NCBI GenBank assembly: GCA_002329205.1
Contig: DCTC01000002.1
Location: forward strand, 248,001-312,000
Source of the DNA: Candidatus Roizmanbacteria bacterium UBA1450
GTDB taxonomy: Bacteria; Patescibacteriota; Microgenomatia; UBA1406; GWC2-37-13
Direction: 5' to 3'
DNA length: 64,000 nucleotides
Positions 1 through 8,915 of the stretch are shown one piece after another. The translations under genes were made by a program, and so were the position numbers. How positions within the stretch are numbered: the first letter of the stretch is position 1; every line of letters begins with the position of its first letter. A model generated the notes under the pieces. The model searched no databases. It was given only the letters and a program-made list of their open reading frames with translations, and was not told where the DNA came from.

Positions 1-283
1 CGTCGTTTTTTACGGCAGACAAAACCATCCCCTGAGATTCACGTCCCATCATTTTCTTCGGTTCTAAATTCGCAACAAAAAGGAATTTTTTACCTTGAAA
101 ATCTTCGGGTGTGTACCATTTCTGCATACCCGTAAAAATGGTTCTTATTCCGTAATCATCTCCGAAGTTTACTGACAGTTCAATCAGTTTATTTGATTCT
201 TCAACTTTTTTTGCTTCAAGTACTTCACCGACACGGATGTCGATTTTCAGAAGGTCGCTGAATGTTGTGTTGTCTTTTTTCAT
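1..283 (-). CDS. MetRS-type tRNA-binding OB-fold protein (partial, 3' end outside window)
   Basis: About 94 codons are visible and the reading frame runs off the left edge. The protein begins MKKDNTTFSDLLKIDIRVG and continues with features of the tRNA-binding OB fold found at the C terminus of bacterial methionyl-tRNA synthetases and in Trbp111/CsaA: IDIRVGEVLEA near residue 14 and FLFVANLEPKKMMGRESQGM near residue 67. That family binds the outer corner of tRNA and raises MetRS affinity as a dimer. The metG gene at 50573-51994 lacks this domain, so this separate gene probably supplies it in trans (inference). It starts 3 bases after the alaS stop on the same strand and so is the distal gene of an alaS operon. 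CsaA-like chaperone function is the main alternative. Confidence 0.82.
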   Translation of the reverse strand, partial: MKKDNTTFSDLLKIDIRVGEVLEAKKVEESNKLIELSVNFGDDYGIRTIFTGMQKWYTPEDFQGKKFLFVANLEPKKMMGRESQGMVLSAVKND

Positions 284-286
284 GAG

Positions 287-2119
287 TTATTTTGCATAAA
301 TTCTAAACATATTGTTCCCGATTTTTTTGAGTTTTTCTATTGAGATGTGACCGATTTCTTTTGTGTTTTTGACATGAGGGCCGCCGCAAAATTCTTTGGA
401 ATATGCATCATTGATATCTGCATTATCTTCACCGATAAAATAGATATTTACTTGATCAGGATATTTTTCTTTAAAAAAGGAGCGAGCACCAATTTTTTCC
501 GCTTCGGACTTCGGTAAAACCACATTCTTGACAGGTAATGATTTATTGATTTGTTGATTTACGATCTCTTCTATCTTTTCTTTATCATCATTTTTTGGTG
601 GATTTACAGTATAAAAATCAAATCGAAGCCGTTCGGCTGTGATATTGGAACCTTCCTGCCTTACCGAATTGCCAAGCACATCAAATAATGCTTGATGAAT
701 AAGATGTGTTGCAGTGTGGTATTTGATCGTTTGTTCTGAATGATCAGCCAAACCGCCTTTGAAGCGCTGTTCCGCTGATGTTCGAGATTTTTCTCGATGC
801 TTTTCAACCTCCGAACGCCAAGCCTCACGATCAATTTTTTGTCCGCGTTCTTCAAGTATTTCTTGTGTGATTTCAAGTGGGAATCCATACGACTGGTAGA
901 GGTCAAATGCTTGTTTGGCATCAACTTCTTTTACTTTCTCAATTTCGCGCAAACCCCTTTCAAGAGTACGTTGAAATTTGGATATTTCTTCGGTGACGAC
1001 GGGAATAATGATATTTCTATCTTCTTCCGAATTGAAATAGATGCCCTCATAGGTTTCAAGTACTTGCTCGATAATCGGTATTATTGATTCAATTGAAAAA
1101 CCGTTATTGAGTTTTCGCACCTTTACAAGAGCTCGACGAAGTAATCTCCGCAATATGTATCCTTGTTCTTTGTTGGATGGTGTGATTCCGTCTTTGATGA
1201 TAAAAGATGCTGTTTTCAAATGATCGGCGATGATGCGGATGGGAGTCTTATTCATATCATCCTCGTATGAAACGCCTGAAGCTAGCTCGACACCCTGGAT
1301 GATCGATGAAAAGACATCAGTTTTGAAAATATCCGGATCATCGTTAGCCGCAGCCAGAAGTCTTTCCAGTCCTCCTCCAAAATCAACATTCATTTTCGGA
1401 AGTTCAGAAAATGTTCCGTCCTGCATTTTTTTGTACTGCATAAAAACCGAGTTTCCGATCTCCATAAAACGGCCGCAGTCACAGTTGGGGTGGCATGTCT
1501 CACCATATGCAGGATCATGTTTGACATCAAATTGATAGAATACTTCACTGTCCGGACCACCTGGCTCGCCTGGCGGCATATGTTCGGGGACGCCTGCCCG
1601 GGACCACCAGTTTTTTTCAGCCCCGTACAAAAAAATCCGTTCTCCGATTTCGGCTTTCATTCCTGCCTTTTGAAAAATATCCTTCCAGATTGCAATACTT
1701 TCTTTGTCCTGAGGGACAGAGCTATTTCCTTCAAAAGCCGTGACATATAGTCTTTGAGGATCGAGTCCGAGACCGATTTTCTTGTCAGTCAAAAAGGTGA
1801 AGAGATTATTAAGTTGTTCTTCTTTGAAATAGTCTCCGAGAGACCAGTTGCCCATCATCTCAAAAAATGTATCGTGACGATTATCACCGACTTCTTCAAT
1901 ATCCTGTGCTCTGATACAAGGCTGGACATTGTAAAGGCGATTTCCCAACGGATGTTCTTCACCGAGAAGATAGGGGACGAGCTGCTGCATTCCTGATCCG
2001 GTAAAGAGCGTGGTCGGATCATTTTGAGGCACAAGAGAAATGGGCGGGACCTCTTTATGATCATTTTTTTCAAAAAAAGTAGAGTATTTTTTCCGTAGGT
2101 CACGATGTGAAATCTTCAT
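287..2119 (-). CDS. alaS: Alanyl-tRNA synthetase, short form without C-Ala domain
   Basis: Charges tRNA-Ala in the cytoplasm. The N-terminal half is a typical class II AlaRS catalytic core, with FFEMMGNWSLGDYFK around residue 85 and the glycine-rich GGGLERL motif around residue 250. The C-terminal half holds the editing domain with its zinc ligands HTATH (about residue 470) and CGGPH (about residue 579), so Ser/Gly mischarge correction should be intact. At 610 residues it ends right after the editing domain, whereas E. coli AlaRS is about 876. The DHHA1/C-Ala dimerisation region is therefore missing, not split off nearby. The start codon lies 8 nt after a TATAAT box, implying a leaderless message. 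The tRNA-binding protein gene follows 3 nt downstream. Confidence 0.95.
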   Translation of the reverse strand: MKISHRDLRKKYSTFFEKNDHKEVPPISLVPQNDPTTLFTGSGMQQLVPYLLGEEHPLGNRLYNVQPCIRAQDIEEVGDNRHDTFFEMMGNWSLGDYFKEEQLNNLFTFLTDKKIGLGLDPQRLYVTAFEGNSSVPQDKESIAIWKDIFQKAGMKAEIGERIFLYGAEKNWWSRAGVPEHMPPGEPGGPDSEVFYQFDVKHDPAYGETCHPNCDCGRFMEIGNSVFMQYKKMQDGTFSELPKMNVDFGGGLERLLAAANDDPDIFKTDVFSSIIQGVELASGVSYEDDMNKTPIRIIADHLKTASFIIKDGITPSNKEQGYILRRLLRRALVKVRKLNNGFSIESIIPIIEQVLETYEGIYFNSEEDRNIIIPVVTEEISKFQRTLERGLREIEKVKEVDAKQAFDLYQSYGFPLEITQEILEERGQKIDREAWRSEVEKHREKSRTSAEQRFKGGLADHSEQTIKYHTATHLIHQALFDVLGNSVRQEGSNITAERLRFDFYTVNPPKNDDKEKIEEIVNQQINKSLPVKNVVLPKSEAEKIGARSFFKEKYPDQVNIYFIGEDNADINDAYSKEFCGGPHVKNTKEIGHISIEKLKKIGNNMFRIYAK

Positions 2120-2127
2120 AGGTTATA

Positions 2128-2133
2128 ATTATA
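2128..2133 (-). promoter_or_regulatory. -10 box of alaS
   Basis: TATAAT read on the minus strand, 8 nt before the alaS ATG. No convincing -35 hexamer is seen. The spacing puts the transcription start at or next to the ATG. Confidence 0.65.
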
Positions 2134-2208
2134 ACAGAGGAAGACCTAGTTAGTAGTTCGTAGTACGTTGCACGCGAGCTATAAACAAATCATAGACGAA
2201 TAAAATTT

Positions 2209-3129
2209 ATGCCTATTACTATTCAGACTTCAAACACTGATTCAATACAGCCATATCTTGAAAAGCTGTATATCCCGTCCAAAGAATCACACAAAGGGAA
2301 TAATGGTAAAGCCATCATAATTGGAGGTTCTACTTTATTTCACTCGGCATCTCTATGGGCTGCAGAAATTGCCTCACATTTTGTGGACATGGTTCACTAT
2401 GCTTCAACGGATGAGAACAATGAGATTTTGTTATCTCTCAAAAAATCATTTCGCAACGGGATCATCGTGCATCAAAAAGATATACCTGACTATGTGCAGG
2501 AAGATGATGCTGTCCTTATCGGCCCGGGAATGGTAAGAAATGAAGGTAAAAAATATGAGACGAACGTGGCGAATTATGAAGAACTGTTGCAATCTGATGA
2601 CGAAGCGGAGTATACCTATAGAATGACGCAGTATTTGTTGTCACACTTTCCTGAGAAACGTTTTGTTCTCGATGCAGGAGCACTTCAGATGATGGACCCT
2701 GCATGGCTTCTAACTCTCAAAACCCCGCCGATACTAACTCCTCATCAGTTGGAGTTCGAACGGTTATTCGGCATTCGTGTTCAAGATCTGAGCTTAGATG
2801 AGAAAAAAGAAACGGTAAAGGAGCGGGCAAAGAAATTCCACTGTGTCATTGTCCTGAAAGCAGTAGTTGATATCGTTTCGGACGGTACTGACGTAATCAC
2901 AATTGAAGGCGGAAATCAGGGGCTTACAAAAGGCGGTACCGGTGATGTATTGGCAGGACTTATAGTATCATTGTATGCTAAGAATGATCCCATTACGGCT
3001 GCGGTTCTCGCATCCTTTCTGGAAAAACGCTCTGCTGATGTATTATTCAAATCCAAAGGACTCTGGTACAATGTAGCAGATCTTATCGAAACCATTCCTG
3101 CAATTTTGAATGAACTGATTTATAATTAA
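2209..3129 (+). CDS. nnrD: ADP-dependent (S)-NAD(P)H-hydrate dehydratase
   Basis: Repairs hydrated NAD(P)H using ADP (family knowledge). The protein has the ribokinase-like fold of the YjeF C-terminal domain. The N-terminal part has KGNNGKAIIIGGS (about residue 28), the middle has FVLDAGALQ and LTPHQLEFERL, and the C-terminal catalytic/anion-hole loop is NQGLTKGGTGDVLAG (about residue 240). At 306 residues it is only the dehydratase. The NnrE epimerase domain, often fused at the N terminus, is absent. It lies upstream of and same-strand with two exported proteins, 3 bases before the first. No Shine-Dalgarno is visible. Identification is firm at family level. Confidence 0.88.
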   Translation: MPITIQTSNTDSIQPYLEKLYIPSKESHKGNNGKAIIIGGSTLFHSASLWAAEIASHFVDMVHYASTDENNEILLSLKKSFRNGIIVHQKDIPDYVQEDDAVLIGPGMVRNEGKKYETNVANYEELLQSDDEAEYTYRMTQYLLSHFPEKRFVLDAGALQMMDPAWLLTLKTPPILTPHQLEFERLFGIRVQDLSLDEKKETVKERAKKFHCVIVLKAVVDIVSDGTDVITIEGGNQGLTKGGTGDVLAGLIVSLYAKNDPITAAVLASFLEKRSADVLFKSKGLWYNVADLIETIPAILNELIYN

Positions 3130-3132
3130 TAT

Positions 3133-3561
3133 ATGAAACGGGAAACGATTATTGCAATAGTCTTTGGTATTTTGCTTGGAGCCGGAGCAGGTTTATTTGT
3201 TCTTTTTAAAACAAACAGCAGTGAAGAAGCAAAAGTCATACCTATTGAAGCAGATGAAAAAAAGGTAGTGACGCAGGCTGCCACAGCCAGTACTTCGCAG
3301 GCACAGCTTGTGATCAGTGAACCCTTGGCTGGTGCTCTGGTCAAAGAGAACTCCATAACAATCAAAGGAAAAGCACCCATGAATGGATTAATTATTTTTC
3401 AATCGCCGATTGCTGAGAAAATACTGAACAATGATAAAGGAGATTTCAGTGTCGAAGTTCCTTTGGCGCTTGGAGAAAATGTAATACAGATAAGTGTCTA
3501 TGCCGGCAGCAGTACTCCGCAAGAGCAGATATTACGAGTTTACTATTTGAAAGAAGAATAA
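3133..3561 (+). CDS. Membrane-anchored protein with Ig-like beta domain, unknown function
   Basis: 142 residues. An N-terminal hydrophobic segment (TIIAIVFGILLGAGAGLFVLF, residues about 5-25) should act as a signal anchor. A Thr/Ala/Ser-rich linker follows, then a roughly 80-residue all-beta domain with the pattern EPLAGALVKENSITIKGKAP and GDFSVEVPLALGENVIQISV. That pattern resembles the Ig-like / glucodextranase-B type modules common on cell-surface proteins. The gene starts 3 bases after nnrD and its stop overlaps the next start (TAATG), so the three are probably co-transcribed. Role unknown; an extracytoplasmic binding or structural domain is the most that can be said. Confidence 0.6.
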   Translation: MKRETIIAIVFGILLGAGAGLFVLFKTNSSEEAKVIPIEADEKKVVTQAATASTSQAQLVISEPLAGALVKENSITIKGKAPMNGLIIFQSPIAEKILNNDKGDFSVEVPLALGENVIQISVYAGSSTPQEQILRVYYLKEE

Positions 3562-4244
3562 TGAAATACTCACTTACCGCAATAACAGTGCTGTGTTTTT
3601 CCCTCGTTACTTTTCCGGTATTTGCCCAATCTCCAATTTCTACGCCCGAAGGTTCTTTGAATGAAGAAGTAGATAAATTGAAAGAAAAAGTCGCGGAAAA
3701 AGTTGAAGAACTGAAGAAAAAGGAACAGGCAGTATCAGGAGTTGTCGAAGTTGCAGAAGGAAACGATTGGGTCATTGTAGATGCTGACGGAACAAAAATC
3801 AATGTATCCATTGACGAAACACTAACGGAACTTTTTGATATAGCCGGGACAAAAACGACAGAACTCAAACAGGACGATATTGAAAAAGGGGATTATGTTT
3901 TTGTAACAGGCCCTGAAATCGGCGAATCCATTACAGCAAATGAAGTATATCGTGATCAGCTGTATGTGGTTTTTTCGGGCAAAATCACAAATGTTACCTC
4001 AGAAGATTACACCATAAATGTGTTAACTGTAGATAAAACCAATTATGTTCTTGATATTGAAACAAAAACTGATCAAAAAATGCTGAATATCAAGACGCTC
4101 GAAACAGAAAAGATCGGATTTTCAAAACTTAAAGAAGGCGACTCAGTACACGTTGTCGTAAAGGGAAACCCTGAAAATAAAAGTCAGACTCGTTTTACTG
4201 CTGATAGAATACTTGTCATCCCCAATGAGTATTTTCTTCAGTAA
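3561..4244 (+). CDS. Exported protein with coiled coil and two DUF5666-like beta repeats
   Basis: 227 residues with a clear signal peptide (MKYSLTAITVLCFSLVTFPV, then FAQ at a likely cleavage site). Residues about 33-55 form a Lys/Glu coiled coil (EEVDKLKEKVAEKVEELKKK). Two similar beta modules follow: VSGVVEVAEGNDWVIVDADG to ANEVYRD, and FSGKITNVTSEDYTINVLTV to ADRILVIP. Each ends with a 'GD-V-V-G' style strand (KGDYVFVTGP, EGDSVHVVVKG), a layout like DUF5666 small beta-barrels. The start codon overlaps the preceding stop by one base, indicating translational coupling. Function unknown; likely extracytoplasmic. Confidence 0.55.
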   Translation: MKYSLTAITVLCFSLVTFPVFAQSPISTPEGSLNEEVDKLKEKVAEKVEELKKKEQAVSGVVEVAEGNDWVIVDADGTKINVSIDETLTELFDIAGTKTTELKQDDIEKGDYVFVTGPEIGESITANEVYRDQLYVVFSGKITNVTSEDYTINVLTVDKTNYVLDIETKTDQKMLNIKTLETEKIGFSKLKEGDSVHVVVKGNPENKSQTRFTADRILVIPNEYFLQ

Positions 4245-4322
4245 TCGACTGGTTTCTTCACATTATTGATACGACTTCTTTAAGCTTGTAAATTATTATT
4301 TGTGAATTAGAATTGTATTCAT

Positions 4323-7082
4323 ATGTTATCTCTCATCAAAAATTTTTTTGATTTCAATCAGAAAGAAATAAACAGAATTAGCAACATAGTTGAAGAAATT
4401 AATCTATTGGAAGACAAAGCCCGTGATCTGCAGGATGAGGATTTCACAAATGAAACTCAAAAATTGAAAGAAGAGATACAGAAAGGAAAAACAGCTGATG
4501 ATGTGTTGCCTTGGGCATATGCGCTGGTACGTGAAGCAGCCCGCCGTACACTTGGACAAAGGCACTATGATGTCCAGCTTGTTGCCGGAATCGCCATGCA
4601 CGAAGGGAAAGTTGTCGAGCAGAAAACAGGAGAAGGAAAAACGCTTACTGCGACAACTTCTTTATATCTGAATGCTTTAGAAGGAAAAGGAGCACATTTG
4701 GTGACTGTGAATGATTATCTTGCAAGAAGAGATGCAGGCTGGATGGGAAAAGTGTTTCACTTCCTCGGTCTCACGACATCTGCAATTATTTCCGGTCAGT
4801 CATTGCAATACGATCCCGAATACAATGAAAAGGATATTCAGGATCAGCGTTTAGCTCACCTTCGACCTATCTCCAGAAAAGTTGCATACGAAGCTGATAT
4901 TACCTATGGTATCAATTCGGAGTTCGGCTTTGATTATCTTCGTGACAATATGGCCCAATCTCCTCAGCAACTCGTGCAAAGAGGGTTCCATTATGCGATT
5001 GTTGATGAAGCAGACTCCGTTCTTATTGATGAAGCACGAACACCACATATCATTTCGGCACCATACGAGCAGGATACATCCAAATATTATGATTATGCGA
5101 AGATTGTAAAACGATTGACGGCAGAAGAAGATTTTGTGATAGATGAGAAGTTGAGAACAGCGCATCTGACTGAACAAGGGATTGAAAAAATTGAAAAAAT
5201 TCTTGGAGTTGAAAATATCTACGAAAAGGATTTCGATACCTTATTTCATATTGAAGCCTCTCTGAAAGCGCAGACACTGTTCCAGCTTGACAAGGATTAT
5301 ATTGTCCGGAATGGAGAAGTTATCATCGTTGATGAGTTTACTGGAAGGCTTCTTGAAGGGCGGCGTTTTTCCGAAGGACTGCATCAGGCTATTGAAGCAA
5401 AAGAAGGAGTACAGATCAAAAGAGAATCCCGAACTCTCGCAACCGTATCACTTCAGAATTATTTCCGTATGTATGAGAAGCTGGCAGGGATGACCGGAAC
5501 CGCATCAACTGAGGCTGAGGAATTCAACAAAATATACAAGACGGATGTTTTGGTTATTCCCACCAATCGGGATATGGCCCGTATTGATCATCCTGATTTG
5601 ATTTTCAAGACCATGAAAGGGAAATATAACGCAGTGGTATCGGATATTGCTGAGCAATACAAGAAAGGACGTCCAGTGCTTGTTGGTACCACGTCTATTG
5701 ATAAAAATGAATACCTGTCTCGTCTATTAAATCAAAAAGGCATTCCTCATGAGCTTTTGAACGCAAAAAATCATGAGCGGGAAGCGCATATCATTGCCCA
5801 GGCAGGTAAAAAACATGCCGTAACTGTTGCCACCAATATGGCAGGACGAGGCGTTGATATCGTCCTTGGTGGGGAAGTTGACAGAAGTAATTACAAATCA
5901 GAGGCGGAATATAAAAAAGCTTTCGCTGCATGGCAGAAGGAACATGATGAAATTATAAAACTGGGAGGTTTGTATGTAATTGGTACTGAACGTCACGAAT
6001 CACGACGTATAGACAATCAGTTGAGAGGACGATCAGGACGTCAGGGAGATCCAGGTGAAACACGATTCTATGTGTCTCTTGAAGATGATGTGATGCGTAT
6101 ATTCGGAGGCGATCAGATCGCGAATATGATGACCATGCTCAAGTTTCCTGAAGATCAACCATTGTCCCACGGTATGGTTTCCCGCGCAATAGAACAGGCA
6201 CAAGTAAAAGTAGAAGGTTTCAACTTTGACATACGAAAGCATCTTGTCGAATACGATGATGTATTGAACCGACAAAGAGATATCGTGTATTCTCTTAGAA
6301 GGAAAATACTCAACTTTGCAGATGCTGACTCAAAAGCCTTCAAAGAGACTGTATTCAGAGTCATTGATGAGCAGATCACGACGATGGGTACGAATTTTTT
6401 TGCATTGAAAGACACGCAGGAAGAAATCCGTGAACAGTTCGAAAAAGATGTCGACCTCTTGTTGGATGTAAAGAAAGAAAAGCTAAGTCGGATACTCGAA
6501 GAAGAAGATCAAGTCAAATTCCAAGAATTTTTGCTCAATCAGGCGAAAAAACAATATCAGAAAAAGGAAGAGAAACTTGGAGAGCAAACATGGAATCAGG
6601 TTGTCCGCTCGTTATTCCTATCGACAATTGACCAATACTGGACACAGCATTTGACTGCCATTGATGATCTGCGTCAAGGTATCAATTTGCGCGGTTTCGC
6701 GCAAATGGATCCGCTTGTAGAGTACAAGAATGAAGCATTTATGATGTTTGAGAAACTGCTTTCTGACATCAATTATGAGTCAGTTCGCCGCATTATGCGA
6801 ATAGAGATCCAAGAACCTCAGCAGGCACAGGAGATAGAGGAGGCACAGGTTGTGGAGAAACCAATGCAGTTTAAAGCAGCGTCAGCGGTTGACCCGTTCT
6901 CAGGTAAACCGAATAAAGAAAATGCCAAACCGGTACAAAAAACGAATATAGCTGTTCCAGCGCAAAAGAGTAATATGAAACTGAATACAGCCCCTCAAAA
7001 AAAACATCTCGGACGCAATGATCCATGTTGGTGCGGATCCGGGAAGAAATTCAAGAAATGTCACTATCCAGAGATGGGGTAA
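4323..7082 (+). CDS. secA: Preprotein translocase ATPase SecA
   Basis: Motor that drives unfolded preproteins through SecYEG at the cytoplasmic membrane. 919 residues, a normal bacterial length. Visible parts are the nucleotide-binding Walker A (QKTGEGKT, about residue 101), DEAD-like box (DEADSVLIDEART), the preprotein cross-linking insert, NBD2 with TNMAGRGVDIVLGG and QLRGRSGRQGDPG, and the helical scaffold. At the C terminus a Gln/Lys/Pro linker leads to the zinc-binding SEC-C tail GRNDPCWCGSGKKFKKCH, which binds SecB or ribosomes in other bacteria. The gene stands alone and converges on purA with an 89-bp gap and no clear terminator. A TAGAAT-like -10 lies just upstream of the ATG. Confidence 0.97.
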   Translation: MLSLIKNFFDFNQKEINRISNIVEEINLLEDKARDLQDEDFTNETQKLKEEIQKGKTADDVLPWAYALVREAARRTLGQRHYDVQLVAGIAMHEGKVVEQKTGEGKTLTATTSLYLNALEGKGAHLVTVNDYLARRDAGWMGKVFHFLGLTTSAIISGQSLQYDPEYNEKDIQDQRLAHLRPISRKVAYEADITYGINSEFGFDYLRDNMAQSPQQLVQRGFHYAIVDEADSVLIDEARTPHIISAPYEQDTSKYYDYAKIVKRLTAEEDFVIDEKLRTAHLTEQGIEKIEKILGVENIYEKDFDTLFHIEASLKAQTLFQLDKDYIVRNGEVIIVDEFTGRLLEGRRFSEGLHQAIEAKEGVQIKRESRTLATVSLQNYFRMYEKLAGMTGTASTEAEEFNKIYKTDVLVIPTNRDMARIDHPDLIFKTMKGKYNAVVSDIAEQYKKGRPVLVGTTSIDKNEYLSRLLNQKGIPHELLNAKNHEREAHIIAQAGKKHAVTVATNMAGRGVDIVLGGEVDRSNYKSEAEYKKAFAAWQKEHDEIIKLGGLYVIGTERHESRRIDNQLRGRSGRQGDPGETRFYVSLEDDVMRIFGGDQIANMMTMLKFPEDQPLSHGMVSRAIEQAQVKVEGFNFDIRKHLVEYDDVLNRQRDIVYSLRRKILNFADADSKAFKETVFRVIDEQITTMGTNFFALKDTQEEIREQFEKDVDLLLDVKKEKLSRILEEEDQVKFQEFLLNQAKKQYQKKEEKLGEQTWNQVVRSLFLSTIDQYWTQHLTAIDDLRQGINLRGFAQMDPLVEYKNEAFMMFEKLLSDINYESVRRIMRIEIQEPQQAQEIEEAQVVEKPMQFKAASAVDPFSGKPNKENAKPVQKTNIAVPAQKSNMKLNTAPQKKHLGRNDPCWCGSGKKFKKCHYPEMG

Positions 7083-7171
7083 TTACAGTCTGAAGAAAAA
7101 TTGGGGGCTAAAAATGAGTGTTGACTCCTGTAAACGACTACGTATTTGAAATGATTTTGTATAGCCCAGCC

Positions 7172-8842
7172 TTAATTATTTATATCAACGCCTTGGAACG
7201 GTTTTGGTGGAAGTTCCCATTGAGGCATATCAACCAGATGATGTCTTTCAGGACCATTCGTGACAGCAGTGATAGGTGTGGCTGTCTGTGCCTGTACGAA
7301 TGCAAGAAATCTCTTTGCATTGTCAGGAAGTTCTTCAAATGATTGTGCTGCTTGTGCTGCAGCTCCGTCCCATCCGGGTAGCTCAACATAGACCGGCCTG
7401 ATATTTTCTTGATGCCAAATACCGGGTTGGTAGGGGACAGATTGACCTGTATTTTTGTCAACATAATGAGTACAGACTTTTATACGCATATCTTCACGTG
7501 CGATATCAAGATGAGTTCCGGCAAGCATCTCAATACCACCCATATCTATGTTGTATCGCATAAGTTCCAAGTCCAAAAGACATATATCTCGATATCTTCC
7601 TGTTGTCGTACCGCGCTCATGCGCCTCTTCCCGTACCCAAAGACCGTACAGTTGATCTTCCGAGAATCCTTGGGTTGAATCGACTGCCTGACGTGGCAGC
7701 ATAAGATCTGTCGGCATTCGTGCACTACCGACACTTGACATGTATGTCAGCTTCATGACACCGATTCGTTCTTTGATATTTTCTGCTTTCCATTTTTTTG
7801 TACCTTCATGGATCCCATAGATACTTGTGTCTGAAGATGTAACATCGGGAAGTCTTCCGAGAGCATGATGAAGACCGACAGCTTGGGCTCCTTCGAAGAG
7901 CACGCCATAGCTAAGATCTCTTTTGACGTCACGGTGGAGGAGGAAAGTGTTTTGAATCATAGAAGGTTCATCAGGCTGACTCGCATCCCGTTCTATATAC
8001 CAGTTCCGTACGGATTCAAGACGATCAAGGAATTCATCCATAGTTCCCAGATTCCGTGTCATGGCTTTTTTCTCGTCGCGTGTTGCTCTGAGATCAGGGA
8101 CTTGCATTGTCGCAAGATCAAAGTTGTGTACGGCAAACTCTTTTTCATATCGATGGTACAGGGCTGCATACACATCACGCCAGTTGTCCGCCATAAGATC
8201 TTTGACATGAGTTCCTAACCTACTCAAATCATTTGCATATGCAGGGCTAATACCTCTTCCTGTGCCGCCTTCTGATTTACCGGAACTTTTAAATCTATTG
8301 ACTACTTCTTCAGCTCGATCAAGGTCTGTCACAAGTTTTGCTTCTTCACTCAAAATAAGTCTTCCTCGAAGATCTCCCACAATATTTTCAGCATCGACTA
8401 TTTCTGTCATAAGATCCTCCATATGGATAACCATACCAGTATCCATAATTCCGACCGCACGCTCTTCATTGATGCTTGACGGTACCTGATGGAGGGGGAT
8501 TTTTACACCTTCAGGGGTGTACACAGTATGACCTGCATTAGATCCTCCTTGATATCTTATGACATACGCTGATTTGACTCCGGGAATTTGGAGAAGCTGC
8601 TCGAGTTTGTTGTCAACAAAGCGACCCTTTCCTTCATCACCAAATTGCGCTCCAACGATTGCAACTGTGTGATCGCGTGTTAATTCATTAAGAAGCATTT
8701 CTGCACCGATTGGCATTCCGACACGTACATTATCGAGCTGATATATTTGATGAAGATCCTGATCCACAAACTTTGCAGGATTGTAGTAACGTTCTTCCCG
8801 TTCAGAATTTTGTCCCCGCGAGGTTTCAAGTACGTTCATCAT
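7172..8842 (-). CDS. purA: Adenylosuccinate synthetase, long divergent form
   Basis: GTP-dependent step from IMP to adenylosuccinate in AMP synthesis. The diagnostic P-loop is VGAQFGDEGKGRFVD (about residue 62), a variant of the usual G-QWGDEGKGK, followed by GGSNAGHTVY and the IMP-site GTGRGISPAYAND. At 556 residues it is about 120 longer than typical PurA. It has about 60 extra N-terminal residues, rich in charged amino acids, and further insertions. The first in-frame ATG (8851) overlaps the TATAAT box, so I take the ATG at 8842, 7 nt after the box; 8839 is also possible. No purB or other purine gene is nearby. The length makes this a divergent branch, but the active-site motifs support the name. 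Confidence 0.88.
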   Translation of the reverse strand: MMNVLETSRGQNSEREERYYNPAKFVDQDLHQIYQLDNVRVGMPIGAEMLLNELTRDHTVAIVGAQFGDEGKGRFVDNKLEQLLQIPGVKSAYVIRYQGGSNAGHTVYTPEGVKIPLHQVPSSINEERAVGIMDTGMVIHMEDLMTEIVDAENIVGDLRGRLILSEEAKLVTDLDRAEEVVNRFKSSGKSEGGTGRGISPAYANDLSRLGTHVKDLMADNWRDVYAALYHRYEKEFAVHNFDLATMQVPDLRATRDEKKAMTRNLGTMDEFLDRLESVRNWYIERDASQPDEPSMIQNTFLLHRDVKRDLSYGVLFEGAQAVGLHHALGRLPDVTSSDTSIYGIHEGTKKWKAENIKERIGVMKLTYMSSVGSARMPTDLMLPRQAVDSTQGFSEDQLYGLWVREEAHERGTTTGRYRDICLLDLELMRYNIDMGGIEMLAGTHLDIAREDMRIKVCTHYVDKNTGQSVPYQPGIWHQENIRPVYVELPGWDGAAAQAAQSFEELPDNAKRFLAFVQAQTATPITAVTNGPERHHLVDMPQWELPPKPFQGVDINN

Positions 8843-8849
8843 TAGCCTC

Positions 8850-8877
8850 ATTATAATGAAGTTTCTTTATGAGTCAA
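8850..8877 (-). promoter_or_regulatory. Promoter of purA
   Basis: TTGACT (8877-8872), 16 nt spacer, TATAAT (8855-8850) on the minus strand. The chosen ATG follows 7 nt later, implying a leaderless message. Confidence 0.75.
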
Positions 8878-8915
8878 TGATAGCAACCTGTATTTTACTT
8901 ATTTAATGAGTAAAA

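Noticed and set aside
661..2103. Many overlapping frames antisense to alaS and other large genes
   Set aside because: They lie wholly inside well-supported genes in other frames, have no recognisable motifs, and lack the -10/ATG arrangement seen for real genes.
8843..8851. Upstream purA start at 8851
   Set aside because: That ATG overlaps the TATAAT box, so it would lie upstream of the transcription start.
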